Source: DSOI01 sp041394885
Lineage (GTDB): Bacteria; Acidobacteriota; Terriglobia; Bryobacterales; Bryobacteraceae
NCBI GenBank assembly: GCA_041394885.1
Contig: JAWKHI010000029.1
Location: 1-64,000 of the forward strand
Length of the DNA stretch: 64,000 bases
Direction of reading: 5' to 3'
The notes below the pieces were generated by a model that was given only the letters and a program-made list of their open reading frames with translations, made no database searches and was not told the origin of the DNA. The position numbers and the translations under genes were made by a program. Within the stretch, counting starts at the first letter, position 1. Each line of letters begins with the position of its first letter. Positions 35,201 through 44,156 of this stretch are shown piece after piece.

Positions 35201-35827
35201 CTCACCGCCACCGTTGTCGCCAGCGACCCTGGCACCGCCGCTCCGGGTGAACCGCGCCGCCTGACGCCGGGCGCGCCGCTCAAATTCGCACTTCCGGCCG
35301 TCGACGCACCCACACTCTACACGGGCGACTGGGGCTACACGATCAACGTTCCGGAAGGCGTTTCCCGGATGGAAGTTCGCGTTCGTAGCGCCGTGCCTTC
35401 CGTGGATGTGGATGCCTATGTGCGCCGGGGCGCGCCAGTCGATATCGGAGACGAAGACCGCGTGATCGCCGACTGGGCCTCGGAAGGCGAAACGGGCAAC
35501 GAGAACCTGAACATCGTCGCCGACCCCGGCCAGGCGCTCACGCCCGGAACGTATCACCTCGCCTTGGCGCTGTTCACCCCAGGGTCGCCGGCATCGGGGA
35601 CGGTCAGCGTGAACCTTGTCACCGTTTCCGGCGCGCGGGAATCCATCGAGCTATCGCATCCGGATGCGCTTCTGACACTGGGGAACGTGATCGGTAAGGA
35701 AGCCGCCGGGGGCGACACCCGCGAGATGCCGGCGAAGGCAATCGTGATCGAACCAGCCAAGGATCGAGCGCCAGCCATCCGGAAATCCAATCCGCGGAAG
35801 GCTCTCCGAGTGAGGAAAGCTCAGTAG
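32225..35827 (+). CDS. Secreted trypsin-like serine protease with five C-terminal PPC-like repeats
   Basis: 1200 residues with signal MIRCTFLLTLVAGLGAAQ. The N-terminal domain (SRLWRWSAQSPGAAGLRVHF, GRGIYGDGEFWSDFVLAET) is shared with the protease at 25359. Triad: His in FLTADHCVSS, Asp in VARGDFSLLQL, Ser in EGGSSGSGLF; HLDVSCFPEW is conserved. The C-terminal half is five copies of a beta-sandwich of about 115-130 residues, each with a start like LVPGQTRRFSYGPV, a strand such as IQVPEGARVLEIEL, and an end like PPLRAGTYFIGVGLF. These resemble pre-peptidase C-terminal domains. A basic tail RKSNPRKALRVRKAQ ends the protein. The ATG at 32225 is chosen because it begins the signal peptide. Extracellular or surface-bound. 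Confidence 0.85.
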   Translation: MIRCTFLLTLVAGLGAAQTLTVRPYRHAGAPAPDAAARKMPPSRAHRLAAPFAFRLAPLTARDLGPAPASRATRAGVHRAIDTAAMQTAGWDVLDNGSRLWRWSAQSPGAAGLRVHFTGFDAGGGRVWIHDGSGEQSEMHGPYSGRGIYGDGEFWSDFVLAETIVVEYEPEPGREAAGKPPFEVAALSHLLPGAVAGLPSTPTPLGILGGGTPDPGALAERLLGPLAGPRGAEAAPCHLDVSCFPEWATTARSVAHFVFEEDGNSFVCSGTVLNTRVPSGIPYFLTADHCVSSEIVARSVQAFFLYQTSECNGPPANRRDARRTLGARYLTGSGVARGDFSLLQLTSVPEDTEFSGWSIDELAPGGEAFGIHHPRGDYKRFSFGRRGATGRQLAGANPDFYYTVRYDGGLIEGGSSGSGLFREPGVLIGALSSGPKTETPDEACAIRPFPANYGRFRDMFPTLQRFLDPGNSGGTPSPQPNGGTPLVSGQPREFSIGPVTGPTLMTNSGFRIEVPQGGTRLDLRIATAGAGAEVEFWVRRDQAPAVVDGRVVADFHSPGRSGNEVLSITPQSSPALQPGIYFVTLALYTTNSTIRGTISATVTAAPSSTGNALVPGQTRRFSYGPVNNGTLFRGELGFTIQVPEGARVLEIELANDNADLDTDLYLRFGEDIGLADGAVISDHRSDGPNGRESISINQASQPPLRAGTYFIGVGLFARGVTVTGSITARITGGGSTTAPAPAGTVDLTSGVSRDIAIGPVATSVLLATPYRIQVPEGATRLEVKLSSSTPGVDLDLFGRFGSAPQVASGRVVSDYRSIGNAAEETIVITASSDPPLRAGAYFFSLGVFTTGTSIEASLLATVTTGDAPPPPTAGDEPRPLRSGVPAAFVLPAIEGGTLFVGGFGYYIDVPDNAARVEVRLNTDTSNSDVDLFVRHGAMPDVVDASVVTDFSGDGPTGSEVITITPTSSPALQPGRYFIALALFTPGKETRGSLTATVVASDPGTAAPGEPRRLTPGAPLKFALPAVDAPTLYTGDWGYTINVPEGVSRMEVRVRSAVPSVDVDAYVRRGAPVDIGDEDRVIADWASEGETGNENLNIVADPGQALTPGTYHLALALFTPGSPASGTVSVNLVTVSGARESIELSHPDALLTLGNVIGKEAAGGDTREMPAKAIVIEPAKDRAPAIRKSNPRKALRVRKAQ
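33670..35620 (+). repeat. Five tandem PPC-like domain repeats within the protease gene
   Basis: Repeat starts are near 33670, 34057, 34450, 34850 and 35248, so the period is about 395 bp. Each unit carries the pattern (V/T)xGxxxxFxxxPV, IxVPxGxxRLEV, D(L/V)DLxxRxG, VVxDxxSxGxxGxExIxI, and LxPGxYFxxLALFT. Units differ well at DNA level, so this is an old array. Confidence 0.7.
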
Positions 35828-35895
35828 GGCAATGCGCCACACGGACATCCGGCGGCTGGGCCGATGTCGGCGTGCGCGCAGCTATTTCGATTGGC

Positions 35896-37222
35896 TCAGC
35901 TCTCGACGATCTGGTTCGTCTGCCAGTCCCAATTGACCTTCCGGTTCTTCCGGTAGGAGAGATTGGCGATATGAGCCGCCCCCGCGGCAAGGTGTCCCTC
36001 TTCCGCTGTTTCGCGGCTGGGCTTGTTGTCCCGGAGCGAAATCACGAACCAATCGGCGTGAGACGGGCCGCGCTCCACCTTCACCTGCTCCACTTCTTTC
36101 GCCGGCAGGCCTTTCTTCGGCCGGCCCGACGCCGTCCAGCCCTTCGACAAGAAATATCGCTCCCGGGCAGCCTTGGGCCACTGCAAGGTGCCGTAGGTCT
36201 GCACGCCTTCGTCTTCCGGCTCCGGGGTGAGGTAGAGGGTGTCGTTGTCCCAGGTCATCGAGGCCTTGGTGCCGAGAATCACATTGTTCGCCTGTGGATA
36301 GGAGTTGGCCAGGTGAACATACATGTCGGCCACGAAGCCCTCTTTGTACTCGAACACCGAGTTCAGCACATCCGGCACGTCGCGCCCATCTTTCCAGTAG
36401 TACAGTCCGCCTTGGGAGACGGCCGAAATGGGGGCCTTCACGTCCATCACTTCATGGAGCCAAGTCAGCAAGTGGACGAACAGATCGGTGGCGACGCCAC
36501 CCGAAAACTCCCACCAGCAGCGCCACTGAAAGAAAACCTTCGGGTCGAATGCGCGATTCGGCCGGTCACCCAGGAACTTGCTCCACGCGATCGTCCGGCC
36601 CGACGCATCCGGTGGAATCTCGTACTTCCAGGCGCCTTGTGCATTGTTGCGGTGGTTCGACATCCGGATCATCGTCACTTGGCCGAGCGCGCCTGATTTC
36701 ACCAGTTCGCGGGCCTTGGCCGTCAATGCCGACGTCTTGCCTTGCGAGCCCACCATCAGCAGCTTTTTCGCCGCCTTCTCGGCGGCGATGATTTCCGGTC
36801 CCTCATCCAGGCTCCACGTCAGGGGTTTTTCGATGTAGACGTGTTTGCCGGCCGACAATGCGTCGAGCACCATGCGCTTGTGTAGATGGTCCGGAGTGGC
36901 GATGACGACTGCGTCAATGTCCTTGCGGTCGAGCACGGCGCGGTAGTCCTTGGTGGTGGCAATGTCGGGGTTAATCTGCTCTTTGGCGCGCGCCAGACAA
37001 CCATCGTAGAGATCGCAGACGGCCGTGTACCGCAGACCCTGAATCCGCTTGAAGTCGTCCATGAGCCCGGTGCCCCGGATGCCGGAGCCGATGAAGCCGA
37101 TCGATCTGATCGTTCAATACCGACGCGGCGGCCCTTACCTTGGGACGAGGGCCCGCGAGAGTGAACAAGGTGGCGGCTCCGGTGCTGCTGAGAAATTGAC
37201 GGCGGCTGGACATGACCTTCAT
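35896..37222 (-). pseudogene. Tat-exported Gfo/Idh/MocA oxidoreductase (copy 3), N-terminal frameshift
   Basis: The N-terminus MSSRRQFLSSTGAATLF is a twin-arginine leader, followed by VRAAASVLNDQI. The Rossmann motif IGFIGSGIRGTGLMDDF is read in another frame from about 37105 on, so a single indel in the sequence around 37100-37110 breaks the gene. Downstream the frame is clean: DYRAVLDRKDIDAVVIATPD, HLHKRMVLDALSAGKHVYIE with EKPL, ELVKSGALGQVTMIRMSNHR, and WWEFSGGVATDLFVHLLTWL. It differs clearly from copies 1 and 2 and groups with the exported dehydrogenases of unknown sugar substrate. Either 37222 or 37213 could be the start. Divergent from the Rrf2 gene. Confidence 0.8.
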
Positions 37223-37233
37223 TCTATACGGAG

Positions 37234-37262
37234 TTGACGCCGGAAGACGATTTTTGTAATCT
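37234..37262 (+). promoter_or_regulatory. Sigma-70 type promoter of the Rrf2-cysK unit
   Basis: TTGACG (37234-37239), a 17-base spacer, and TAATCT (37257-37262) are a good match to the consensus and lie upstream of the TTG start at 37291. Confidence 0.6.
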
Positions 37263-37282
37263 CTAGTAGGGAATAGGAGATT
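37258..37282. promoter_or_regulatory. Inverted repeat overlapping the -10 region, candidate Rrf2 operator
   Basis: AATCTC (37258-37263) pairs with GAGATT (37277-37282). The left arm covers the -10 box and the right arm covers the ribosome binding site AGGAGA (37275-37280). This placement is that of a repressor site; autoregulation is inferred. Confidence 0.5.
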
Positions 37283-37290
37283 GAAGCCGG

Positions 37291-37722
37291 TTGGGACCCC
37301 TGAACATCTCGGTGAAAGGCGACTACGCCTTGCGCGCCATCCTGGATCTGGCCGGGCAGCGTTCCGGCGAACCCGTGAAAATCGCGGCCATCGCCAAGCG
37401 CCAGCAGATTCCGCAGAAATTCCTGGAATTGATTCTGGCCGGCCTCAAGCAGGGTGGATTCGTCGAATCCAAGCGGGGCGCCGACGGAGGCTATCTGCTG
37501 GCACGGCCGGCGGATTCGGTGAGCGTTGGGGAGGTGCTGCGCCACGTGGAGGGCGGTCGCCGGCAAAGACCCGGTCCGGGACGCGGCGAGAATCCCTTTG
37601 CCCCTATGTGGGCGAGCGTCGAGCAGGCCGTCTCGGAAATACTGGACCGAACCACCTTCGCCGAACTGGCGCGGCAATGGCGCGACAAGCAGTCCAAGTA
37701 CGTGCCGACATGGGATATTTGA
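37291..37722 (+). CDS. Rrf2 family transcriptional regulator, CymR-like (no Fe-S cysteines)
   Basis: 143 residues. The winged helix is typical: ISVKGDYALRAILDLAGQRS, VKIAAIAKRQQIPQKFLELI, and QGGFVESKRGADGGYLLARP. IscR and NsrR have three cysteines in the C-terminal part; none are present here, so no iron-sulfur cluster is expected. That matches CymR-type Rrf2 proteins, which act with cysteine synthase to sense cysteine supply. The next gene is cysteine synthase, 21 bp away. The TTG at 37291 is used with AGGAGA about 10 bases upstream; the conserved part begins a few residues later. Confidence 0.85.
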   Translation: MGPLNISVKGDYALRAILDLAGQRSGEPVKIAAIAKRQQIPQKFLELILAGLKQGGFVESKRGADGGYLLARPADSVSVGEVLRHVEGGRRQRPGPGRGENPFAPMWASVEQAVSEILDRTTFAELARQWRDKQSKYVPTWDI

Positions 37723-37743
37723 TACGAACGGGAGAAATCGAAC

Positions 37744-38700
37744 GTGATTTACGAGGATAATTCGCTAAGCATCGGCCGTACCCCGATGGTGCGCCTGAAT
37801 CGGGTGACGCAGGGACTCAAGGCCACCGTGATCGCCAAGATCGAGGGCCGCAATCCTGCTTATTCGGTGAAGTGCCGCATCGGTTCATCGATGATATGGG
37901 ACGCGGAAAAGCGCGGCGCCCTGAAGCCCGGCAAGGAACTGATCGAGCCGACCAGCGGCAACACCGGGATCGCGCTGGCCTTCGTGGCCGCTGCGCGCGG
38001 ATACCCGATCACGCTGACGATGCCCGAAACCATGTCGATTGAACGGCGTAAAGTCCTGCGGGCCTTCGGCGCCCGGCTTGTTCTCACCGACGGCTCTTTG
38101 GGAATGAAAGGAGCCATCCAGGCCGCTGAGCAAGCGGCCGCCAGTGAACCGGAGCGCTATGTGCTACTGCAGCAGTTCAAGAATCCGGCCAACCCGGAAA
38201 TCCACTTCCGGACGACCGGCCCCGAGATATGGGACGATCTGGAAGGCAAAATGGACGTGCTGGTGAGCGGGATCGGCACTGGAGGTACGATCACGGGCAT
38301 TTCCCGTTATTTCAAGCACGAGCGGAAGCGGAAGATCCTCGCAGTGGGCGTGGAGCCGGCCGCCAGCCCGGTGATCACGCAGACCCGCGCGAAACAGGCA
38401 CTCAAGCCGGGGCCGCACAAGATTCAAGGAATCGGCGCCGGATTCATTCCCGACACGCTGGATCTGAGCGTGGTCGATCGGGTGGAGCAGGTAACCAACG
38501 AAGAGTCGATCGAGATGGCTCGGCGCCTGGCCCGGGAAGAGGGTATCTTGTGCGGAATCTCTTGCGGAGCGGCTGCCTCGGCAGCGCTTCGTCTGGCCGC
38601 GGAAGAGGAGATGTCCGGCAAGACGATCGTCGTCATCCTGCCCGATTCCGGCGAGCGCTATTTGACCTCGGTCTTGTTCGAAGGGCTCGTGAACGACTAA
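37744..38700 (+). CDS. cysK: Cysteine synthase A (O-acetylserine sulfhydrylase)
   Basis: PLP enzyme that makes cysteine from O-acetylserine and sulfide; cytosolic, 318 residues. Schiff-base Lys is in NPAYSVKCRIG. The substrate loop is EPTSGNTGIAL, the phosphate loop is SGIGTGGTITG, and the C-terminal Ser contact is in GISCGAAASAA, followed by VVILPDSGERYL. This set is CysK/CysM type. In the same unit as the CymR-like regulator, suggesting control by cysteine or sulfide status. No serine acetyltransferase gene is seen in the window. Confidence 0.93.
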   Translation: MIYEDNSLSIGRTPMVRLNRVTQGLKATVIAKIEGRNPAYSVKCRIGSSMIWDAEKRGALKPGKELIEPTSGNTGIALAFVAAARGYPITLTMPETMSIERRKVLRAFGARLVLTDGSLGMKGAIQAAEQAAASEPERYVLLQQFKNPANPEIHFRTTGPEIWDDLEGKMDVLVSGIGTGGTITGISRYFKHERKRKILAVGVEPAASPVITQTRAKQALKPGPHKIQGIGAGFIPDTLDLSVVDRVEQVTNEESIEMARRLAREEGILCGISCGAAASAALRLAAEEEMSGKTIVVILPDSGERYLTSVLFEGLVND

Positions 38701-38714
38701 AGAATCCGCCGCCG

Positions 38715-41216
38715 CTATGACGCCGCGCTTTCCGCGCTAGCCAGATTGGCGGACGCCGCCTTGGCGTGGCTTAGCCAGTACGACAGAACCGAGTTGAGCG
38801 TCTCGAAGGCCACCGGCTTGCTGACGTAGTCATTCATGCCCGCATCGAGACATCGTTCGCGATCGCCGCGCATCGAATTGGCGGTCATCGCGATGATGGG
38901 TATGTTGCGCGCCGCGCCCGGGAGGCGCCGTATCTCCGCCGTCGCGGCCAGCCCGTCCAATTCGGGCATCTGGCAGTCCATCAAGATCAAGGCGTAGTTG
39001 CCATCCCGCGCCGCGGCCACGGCCTGGCGCCCATCGTTGACCACCTCAACGGAGTAGCCCATCTTCTCCACCAGGCGCCGCGCCACCCGCTGGTTCACCA
39101 GGTTGTCCTCTGCAAGCAGGATCTGGAGCCGTCCACCGTCCGGCGCGGCGGATTCCGCGACGGCATGTTCGCGGCCCGCGGAATCGGCCGCGAATTGGCC
39201 GGGCTCTTCCCGTTTGAATTCCTGCGCGGGGGATTCTCCATTCACTGGAGTCTCAGCCGGGCCGCCGCTTGCCCCGGTCACGGTCTCGCTCAGCCGGGCC
39301 AAGCTTTCGGTGCCCGTCTGTGGGCCCGCCGCAGCCAGACACGCGCGCAACGCCTCGTACAAATCCCCGGCGTGGATCGGTTTACTCAGCGCGGCGTGAA
39401 TACCATGCAGGAACGGTTCCTCGCGCCAATGGCGCAAGCTGGGCGGAATGGTCAGGATCAGCCCGCCCGGCACCTGCAGATCCAGCAGAGCTTCCGCGGT
39501 CTCGATGCCATTCATCCCCGGCAATTCGTAGTCCAGCAGGATGAATTGGAAGGGCTTCCCTTCGGCGACGGCTTTCTGGCAAAGGTCCACCGCCTCCATC
39601 GCCTGCTCGGCGGTTGCCACGGTCATACCCCAGTTCCGTAGGGTTTCGGCGAGCACGCCCCGGCAACTGGCGGCGTCGTCCACCACCAGGGCCCGCATTC
39701 CGCGCAACACGGAGAGGTCCGCGGCCGTGGCTCCTGCCGTCAAAAGCTTCCGCAACCTTACTGCGAACCAGAAAAGGGTGCCCTGGCCCGGCTCACTTTC
39801 CACACCCATCTGGCCCGACATCCGCTCCACCAGATGCCGCGACATCGCCAGTCCAAAGCGTCCGGAACGTCCGCCGCGTCCGCGCACCGCATCGAGGCTC
39901 GGCGCCAGGTCGAACAATCCCGGTATGGCCGCTGGGTCGATGCCTTCGCCGCTGTCTTCCACCTCGAAGCGAATGGTCGCCTCCGCCTCGCCGTCGCGAG
40001 CCAGCGAGACGTTGATCGAGACCTCGCCCGCCTGCGTATGCTCCACGGCGTTGGTCAACAGATTCAGGACGATCTGCCGCAACCGGGCGGGATCTCCGAT
40101 CACCGCGTCGGGCACTCCCTGGCGTATCAGGCACAGCAGTTCAATGCCCCGCGATTCCGCTTTGTCCGCCAGTTCGTCGGCCACCGATTCAATGAGCGAC
40201 CGCAGCGAGAAGTTGATGCTGTTGAGTTCGAGCTGCCCGCCTTCGATCCGCGAGAACTCGCGCAGATCGTCGATCGTTGTGGATAGCGCCCGCGCCGAGG
40301 ACGAAAGCAGTTCGCCCACTTCCCGTTGGCCTTCCGGCAACCGGTTCAGGATCAAGGGGACCGTGTTCGCGATCGGCGCCGTCTGGCGCTGTAGTTCATC
40401 GCCGAGCCCAGCCAGAATCTCAGTCCGCCGCCGCGCCAGTCTTACGGCGCGATCCCGCACGGCAGCCATCTCCATCGATTGTTCCAGCAGATCCCGGACC
40501 TTGGCGTCGGCGCTGGTCCTCGTCTGCTCGAGTTGCAACTTGGTGTCCACCACCTGCGTTTCGGCGCGGCGTAGCGCGGTCACATCGCTCAAGGCGAATT
40601 GATAGCCGCTTTCCGGTTCCGACAGACGCATCCCGTGGACGGTTACCGTGAGTTCTTCGTCTGCACCCCGCAGTTTCCATGTCCGGTTCTCCACCAAGCC
40701 GTTCTGATTGATCAGCTCGAGTGTTCGGGCGAATTCGCCCTCGCCGGTGATCCGCTCCGCCAGAGCGCCGGGCTCGTTCAATTCGTCCGCCGAGCCCGCT
40801 CCTAACAGCAACACCATGGCCGGGTTGGCGGCCGTCAAGCGTCCAGATGCGTCCACCAGGCACAGCGGAGTCGGAACGGATTCGAACAACGCTTGGTACC
40901 GCAGGTCCGCGGTCAGCGCCTGGGCCGTCGCATTCCGGGCTAAGCTGACCGCCTGGGCCCGGCTTTCCCGCTCACGCTGCGAGGCCGCCGACAACATACG
41001 GTAAAGAAGCACGAACAACACGGTCGCCGAGATGGCGAGCACCGCTGCGATCGCCGGTAGCATCGCTCCGGAAGCTGCCGCTCCAGAAGCCGCTGCTGCG
41101 GAAGCCGCACTGGACGCTGCCGAGCTGTCCGCAGGCGCGCCATACAGCGCAGCACCACCAGCAACCCAAAGCACAGGCGGGAGCAAGATCAGGCGTCGGA
41201 TGGCAACGATACGCAT
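38715..41216 (-). CDS. Hybrid sensor histidine kinase with two receiver domains; phospho-His replaced by Asp
   Basis: 833 residues. N-terminal membrane segments at about 8-25 and 52-72 flank an Ala/Ser-rich stretch. A PAS domain lies at about 105-215. The dimerisation helix that normally reads FLANMSHEIRTPLN reads ILAGLGDELQRQTAPIAN, so position 273 is Asp, not His. The ATPase domain has a good N-box (RLRQIVLNLLTNAVEHT) and G1 (EDSGEGID), but G2 is altered (GGRSGRFGLAMS). REC1 has Asp562 (ILLDYELPG) and REC2 Asp747 (LILMDCQMPELDG), both with the conserved Lys. It may be a pseudokinase or use another phosphodonor. The ATG at 41216 starts the first hydrophobic segment. Confidence 0.85.
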   Translation of the reverse strand: MRIVAIRRLILLPPVLWVAGGAALYGAPADSSAASSAASAAAASGAAASGAMLPAIAAVLAISATVLFVLLYRMLSAASQRERESRAQAVSLARNATAQALTADLRYQALFESVPTPLCLVDASGRLTAANPAMVLLLGAGSADELNEPGALAERITGEGEFARTLELINQNGLVENRTWKLRGADEELTVTVHGMRLSEPESGYQFALSDVTALRRAETQVVDTKLQLEQTRTSADAKVRDLLEQSMEMAAVRDRAVRLARRRTEILAGLGDELQRQTAPIANTVPLILNRLPEGQREVGELLSSSARALSTTIDDLREFSRIEGGQLELNSINFSLRSLIESVADELADKAESRGIELLCLIRQGVPDAVIGDPARLRQIVLNLLTNAVEHTQAGEVSINVSLARDGEAEATIRFEVEDSGEGIDPAAIPGLFDLAPSLDAVRGRGGRSGRFGLAMSRHLVERMSGQMGVESEPGQGTLFWFAVRLRKLLTAGATAADLSVLRGMRALVVDDAASCRGVLAETLRNWGMTVATAEQAMEAVDLCQKAVAEGKPFQFILLDYELPGMNGIETAEALLDLQVPGGLILTIPPSLRHWREEPFLHGIHAALSKPIHAGDLYEALRACLAAAGPQTGTESLARLSETVTGASGGPAETPVNGESPAQEFKREEPGQFAADSAGREHAVAESAAPDGGRLQILLAEDNLVNQRVARRLVEKMGYSVEVVNDGRQAVAAARDGNYALILMDCQMPELDGLAATAEIRRLPGAARNIPIIAMTANSMRGDRERCLDAGMNDYVSKPVAFETLNSVLSYWLSHAKAASANLASAESAAS

Positions 41217-41290
41217 ATTTCCGGAAAGGGCCCTGGACGGCTCTCTTCCGGGACTATCGACGGAACTACGGAGAAAGTACGGGAATACAT

Positions 41291-41934
41291 TCACTGCAAC
41301 AGAAGAAGCCACTCCCGCGCCCTCTCCTCGATCATGCGGCGCGAGTCCGGACCGCGATCCGTCCCGGCTGGAAGCAAATCCCCCAATGACGGCCACAGAA
41401 TCGGCCCCGGCTTCGGCACGGCCAGTGCATTCGCCCGCGAGATACTGATCGCCGCCAGCGGTCGAGCCGTGGTCCTTCGCCAGTGCCTCGGAGATTGTCG
41501 AGCCCAACCTCCGGGTCCGGCTTCTCTTTCGTTTACGTCAAAAATATCGGTCCCAGCGCCAGGTAGTCCACCGGCTCGGCAAAACTGTCCGCGATCTGCC
41601 GCTTGTTATGCGTGGAAAGCCCGATCATGCCGTCGGGCAGGACACGCCGCGCCAACGACGGAGGCAAGTCATCTTGCCCCAGGTGGAGCCCGGCTTCGAG
41701 CAGGAGCGCCAGATCCGCGCGATCATTCACAATCAGCGGAACATTGAATCGCCGGCATAGAGCCGCCACCTGTTCCACCTCCTCGAAACGGCGCCGCGAC
41801 ACTGTCTGTTTGCAGCGCCATTGGAGGATCTCGACGCCGGCGTTCAGAAGCGCTCGCGCGGCGTCGATCACCGGGCAGCGCCGCGCTTCGAGCAAACCAA
41901 CATCCAAGATGGGATAAAGGCGTGGCAGGGTCAT
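41291..41934 (-). pseudogene. thiE: Thiamine-phosphate synthase, broken by a stop and frame changes
   Basis: Couples the thiazole phosphate with HMP pyrophosphate. TIM-barrel motifs: LYPILDVGLLEAR, EILQWRCKQ, PLIVNDRADLALLLEAG, LHLGQDDLP, GLSTHN, and DYLALGPIFLT. A TAA follows at about 41533 where Ser/Ala is expected, then TKEKPDPEVGLDN continues in the same frame. RTTARPLAAI with ISRANALAV, then EAGADSVAVIG, then GDLLPAGTDRGPDSRRMIEE and WLLLLQ with TGA at 41291 are in two alternating frames. The stop and at least three indels are needed to rebuild about 214 residues. The ATG at 41934 overlaps the 3' end of the peptidase gene. Confidence 0.75.
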
Positions 41935-44119
41935 CGTGCTTTTGCCCAGAAACCGGTCAGACAATTCCGTGGTGCGGCGGAGGGCGTCGATCCATGTCTC
42001 GTCCCGCACGAAGCCGTGGCTCTCACTGCGGGTAATAAATATTGCAGGGAAAGTCCTTACCCTCGCGGATCAGCTTTTCAGTGAGCTGCACCGCATCCTG
42101 AAACAGGACGTTGTTATCCACCATGCCGTGAACGATCAACAGGTGATTCTTCAAGTTGTTCGAGAACAGAATTGGCGAGCTGCGCCGATACGCTTCCGGA
42201 TTTGCGGTCGGTGACCCCAGGCGCTGACCCGTGTACCACGCGTTGTAATTCTCCCAGTCATTCACCGCTGCCCAACTCGATCCCGCCCGGAACGTGTCCG
42301 GAGACCGGAACATCGCCATGTTCGTCATGAAGCCCCCGTAGCTCACTCCCCAGATTCCCAGACGCTTCATGTCGATGTTGCCGAGCGAGCGCACATAGTC
42401 CACCCCGCCCAGCACGTCTTCGAGATCAGGCCCCCCCATGTCCAAATACACCCCGGTCCGCCAGTCGCGGCCATAGCCGCTAGACCCCCGATAGTCCAGG
42501 TCAAACACCACGTAGCCCTTGTTGGCCAGGTATGTGTTGTAGACGAACCGCAGGTCGTGATAGCTCCCCCACTGCTTCAGAACGCTGGTGGCGTAGCCGG
42601 CGCCGTGAATGAAAAACACGCACGGCCACTGCTGTCCCTTCGCGCCCAGGGAGTACCCGGGCGGTAGCAGGATTTTCGCGTGAACCGTCTTGCCATCCTG
42701 CCGGGACCGGTAGGTGACGAACTCCGTCCGGGGCCAAGGCAGACCTGCGAATTCCGGTTTCGGCGACGTCGTCACCCGTGTTTCATCCACCCAAAGATCA
42801 AATGGCTGTTCGAGCGTCGCGCGCATCCAGCCGATGTACCGGCCATCTTCGGGTAACAGGCCGTCATGAAGCCCAGGTCCTTTTGAAAGCTGCTCCTTGC
42901 CGGACCCATTCGGCCGAACCCGATAGAAATGGCGTTCGCTCGGTCCATTCTCGGTGGAACTGAAGTAGATCCATTCGCCCACCCATTGCGGCGCGTGCGT
43001 GAACCTCTCCCCGCGAACTTCGAATGGGCCCCGCGTCAACTGGACGGCGTCGCCGCCTCCCGCGGCGACCTTATACAGATGGGCGAAGCCGTCTCGCTCC
43101 GACGTGAACCAAAGCCATTGGGAGTCGGGAGACCATCCGAATTCAGACGAAAACACCCACGCCGGATCCTTTTCATCCACCACCACCGTCGATTTTCCCG
43201 TCGACGCCTCGGCCACCAGGATCGTCTGGCGCGACGAGTTCACCGCATCGGACTGGATGGCAATGCGCTTGGAATCCGGTGACCATTCCGGCGTCGAGAA
43301 AAACGCCTTACCTCCGATCGGACCCAGACCGATCTCCACAGGGGCGCCCCCCTGGGACGAGATCACGAAGATCCCCGTCTCCGGCGGCATGTCGCCTGCC
43401 ACGGACCTGTCGAACGGCGAAGCCGTCACCAGCCGGCCCGAGTAGTTGGGCAGCGGAATCCGCCGCGCCGCCGCCTGCTCGGTCCAATAACAGATTCGTT
43501 TTCCGTCGCGGGACCAGGCATAGCCCTGCAACTCGCGCGGCGCCTCGATATCGGTCACCTGCCAAAGTTGGCCGCTGCCGAGGTCCTGCACCACGATTTG
43601 TCCGCCTCGAATGGACGCCAGTTTGCTCGAGTCGGGCGAGAACGCCGGGCGGCTTTCGCTGATCTTGGTCCGGGTCAAGCGGAATAACGGCTTCGCGCTG
43701 GAAGTGTCGGCTACGAACAAGTCGCCCTTGTAAGCGAAGGCGGCTTGCTTGCCGTCCGCCGAGAGCGTAAAGGAGCTCAATCCCGCCTCGGGCATGACGT
43801 AGTCTTTGCGGCGATCGTCTTTTTGCTCACCGGTCTTCCAGAATTCGTCGGTGAGGGACTCCAAATCGGTGACGCGCGTTCGATTCTTACCCCGGGCATC
43901 CCACACGTAGAGATCGAGAAAACGATGACCTTCGGCGTTCCAAAGGAAGCCCAGACGCTGTCCTGTCCGCGACCACTGCAAGGCAGAGGGAGACGTCCCC
44001 CACACGTAGGGGCGGCTGAACAGACGTTCCAGGGGCCAGGGCTCCGCGCCGAAAGCCGCAGCAAGGGCGAAAGTCGCGGCGATTGCGGATCTAGAAAGCG
44101 GAGAAGACAGCGTCGGCAT
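41931..44119 (-). pseudogene. Exported S9 family peptidase (DPP-IV/prolyl oligopeptidase type), 3' frameshift
   Basis: Periplasmic serine peptidase cleaving short peptides. Leader MPTLSSPLSRSAIAATFALA, then a seven-bladed propeller (FTLSADGKQAAFAYKGDLFV, SRPAFSPDSSKLASIRGGQI) and an alpha/beta hydrolase domain. Triad: Ser in WGVSYGGFMT, Asp in HGMVDNNVLFQDA, and His in SESHGFVRDETW. The first frame stops at 42023 after CNIYYPQ. The His segment and the final helix (IDALRRTTELSDRFLGKST) lie in another frame, so one indel near 42025 removes the catalytic His as written. This frame then runs into thiE without a stop, so another indel near 41935 is likely. End position approximate. Confidence 0.8.
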
Positions 44120-44156
44120 TGACAGGCTTCCATCATAGCGAGCCTACCCGCCGCCG

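Noticed and set aside
41533..42009. Apparent fusion of a peptidase C-terminus with ThiE
   Set aside because: Both parts match the ends of separate full-length families; the joint frame results from an indel near 42025 and a missing stop near 41935.
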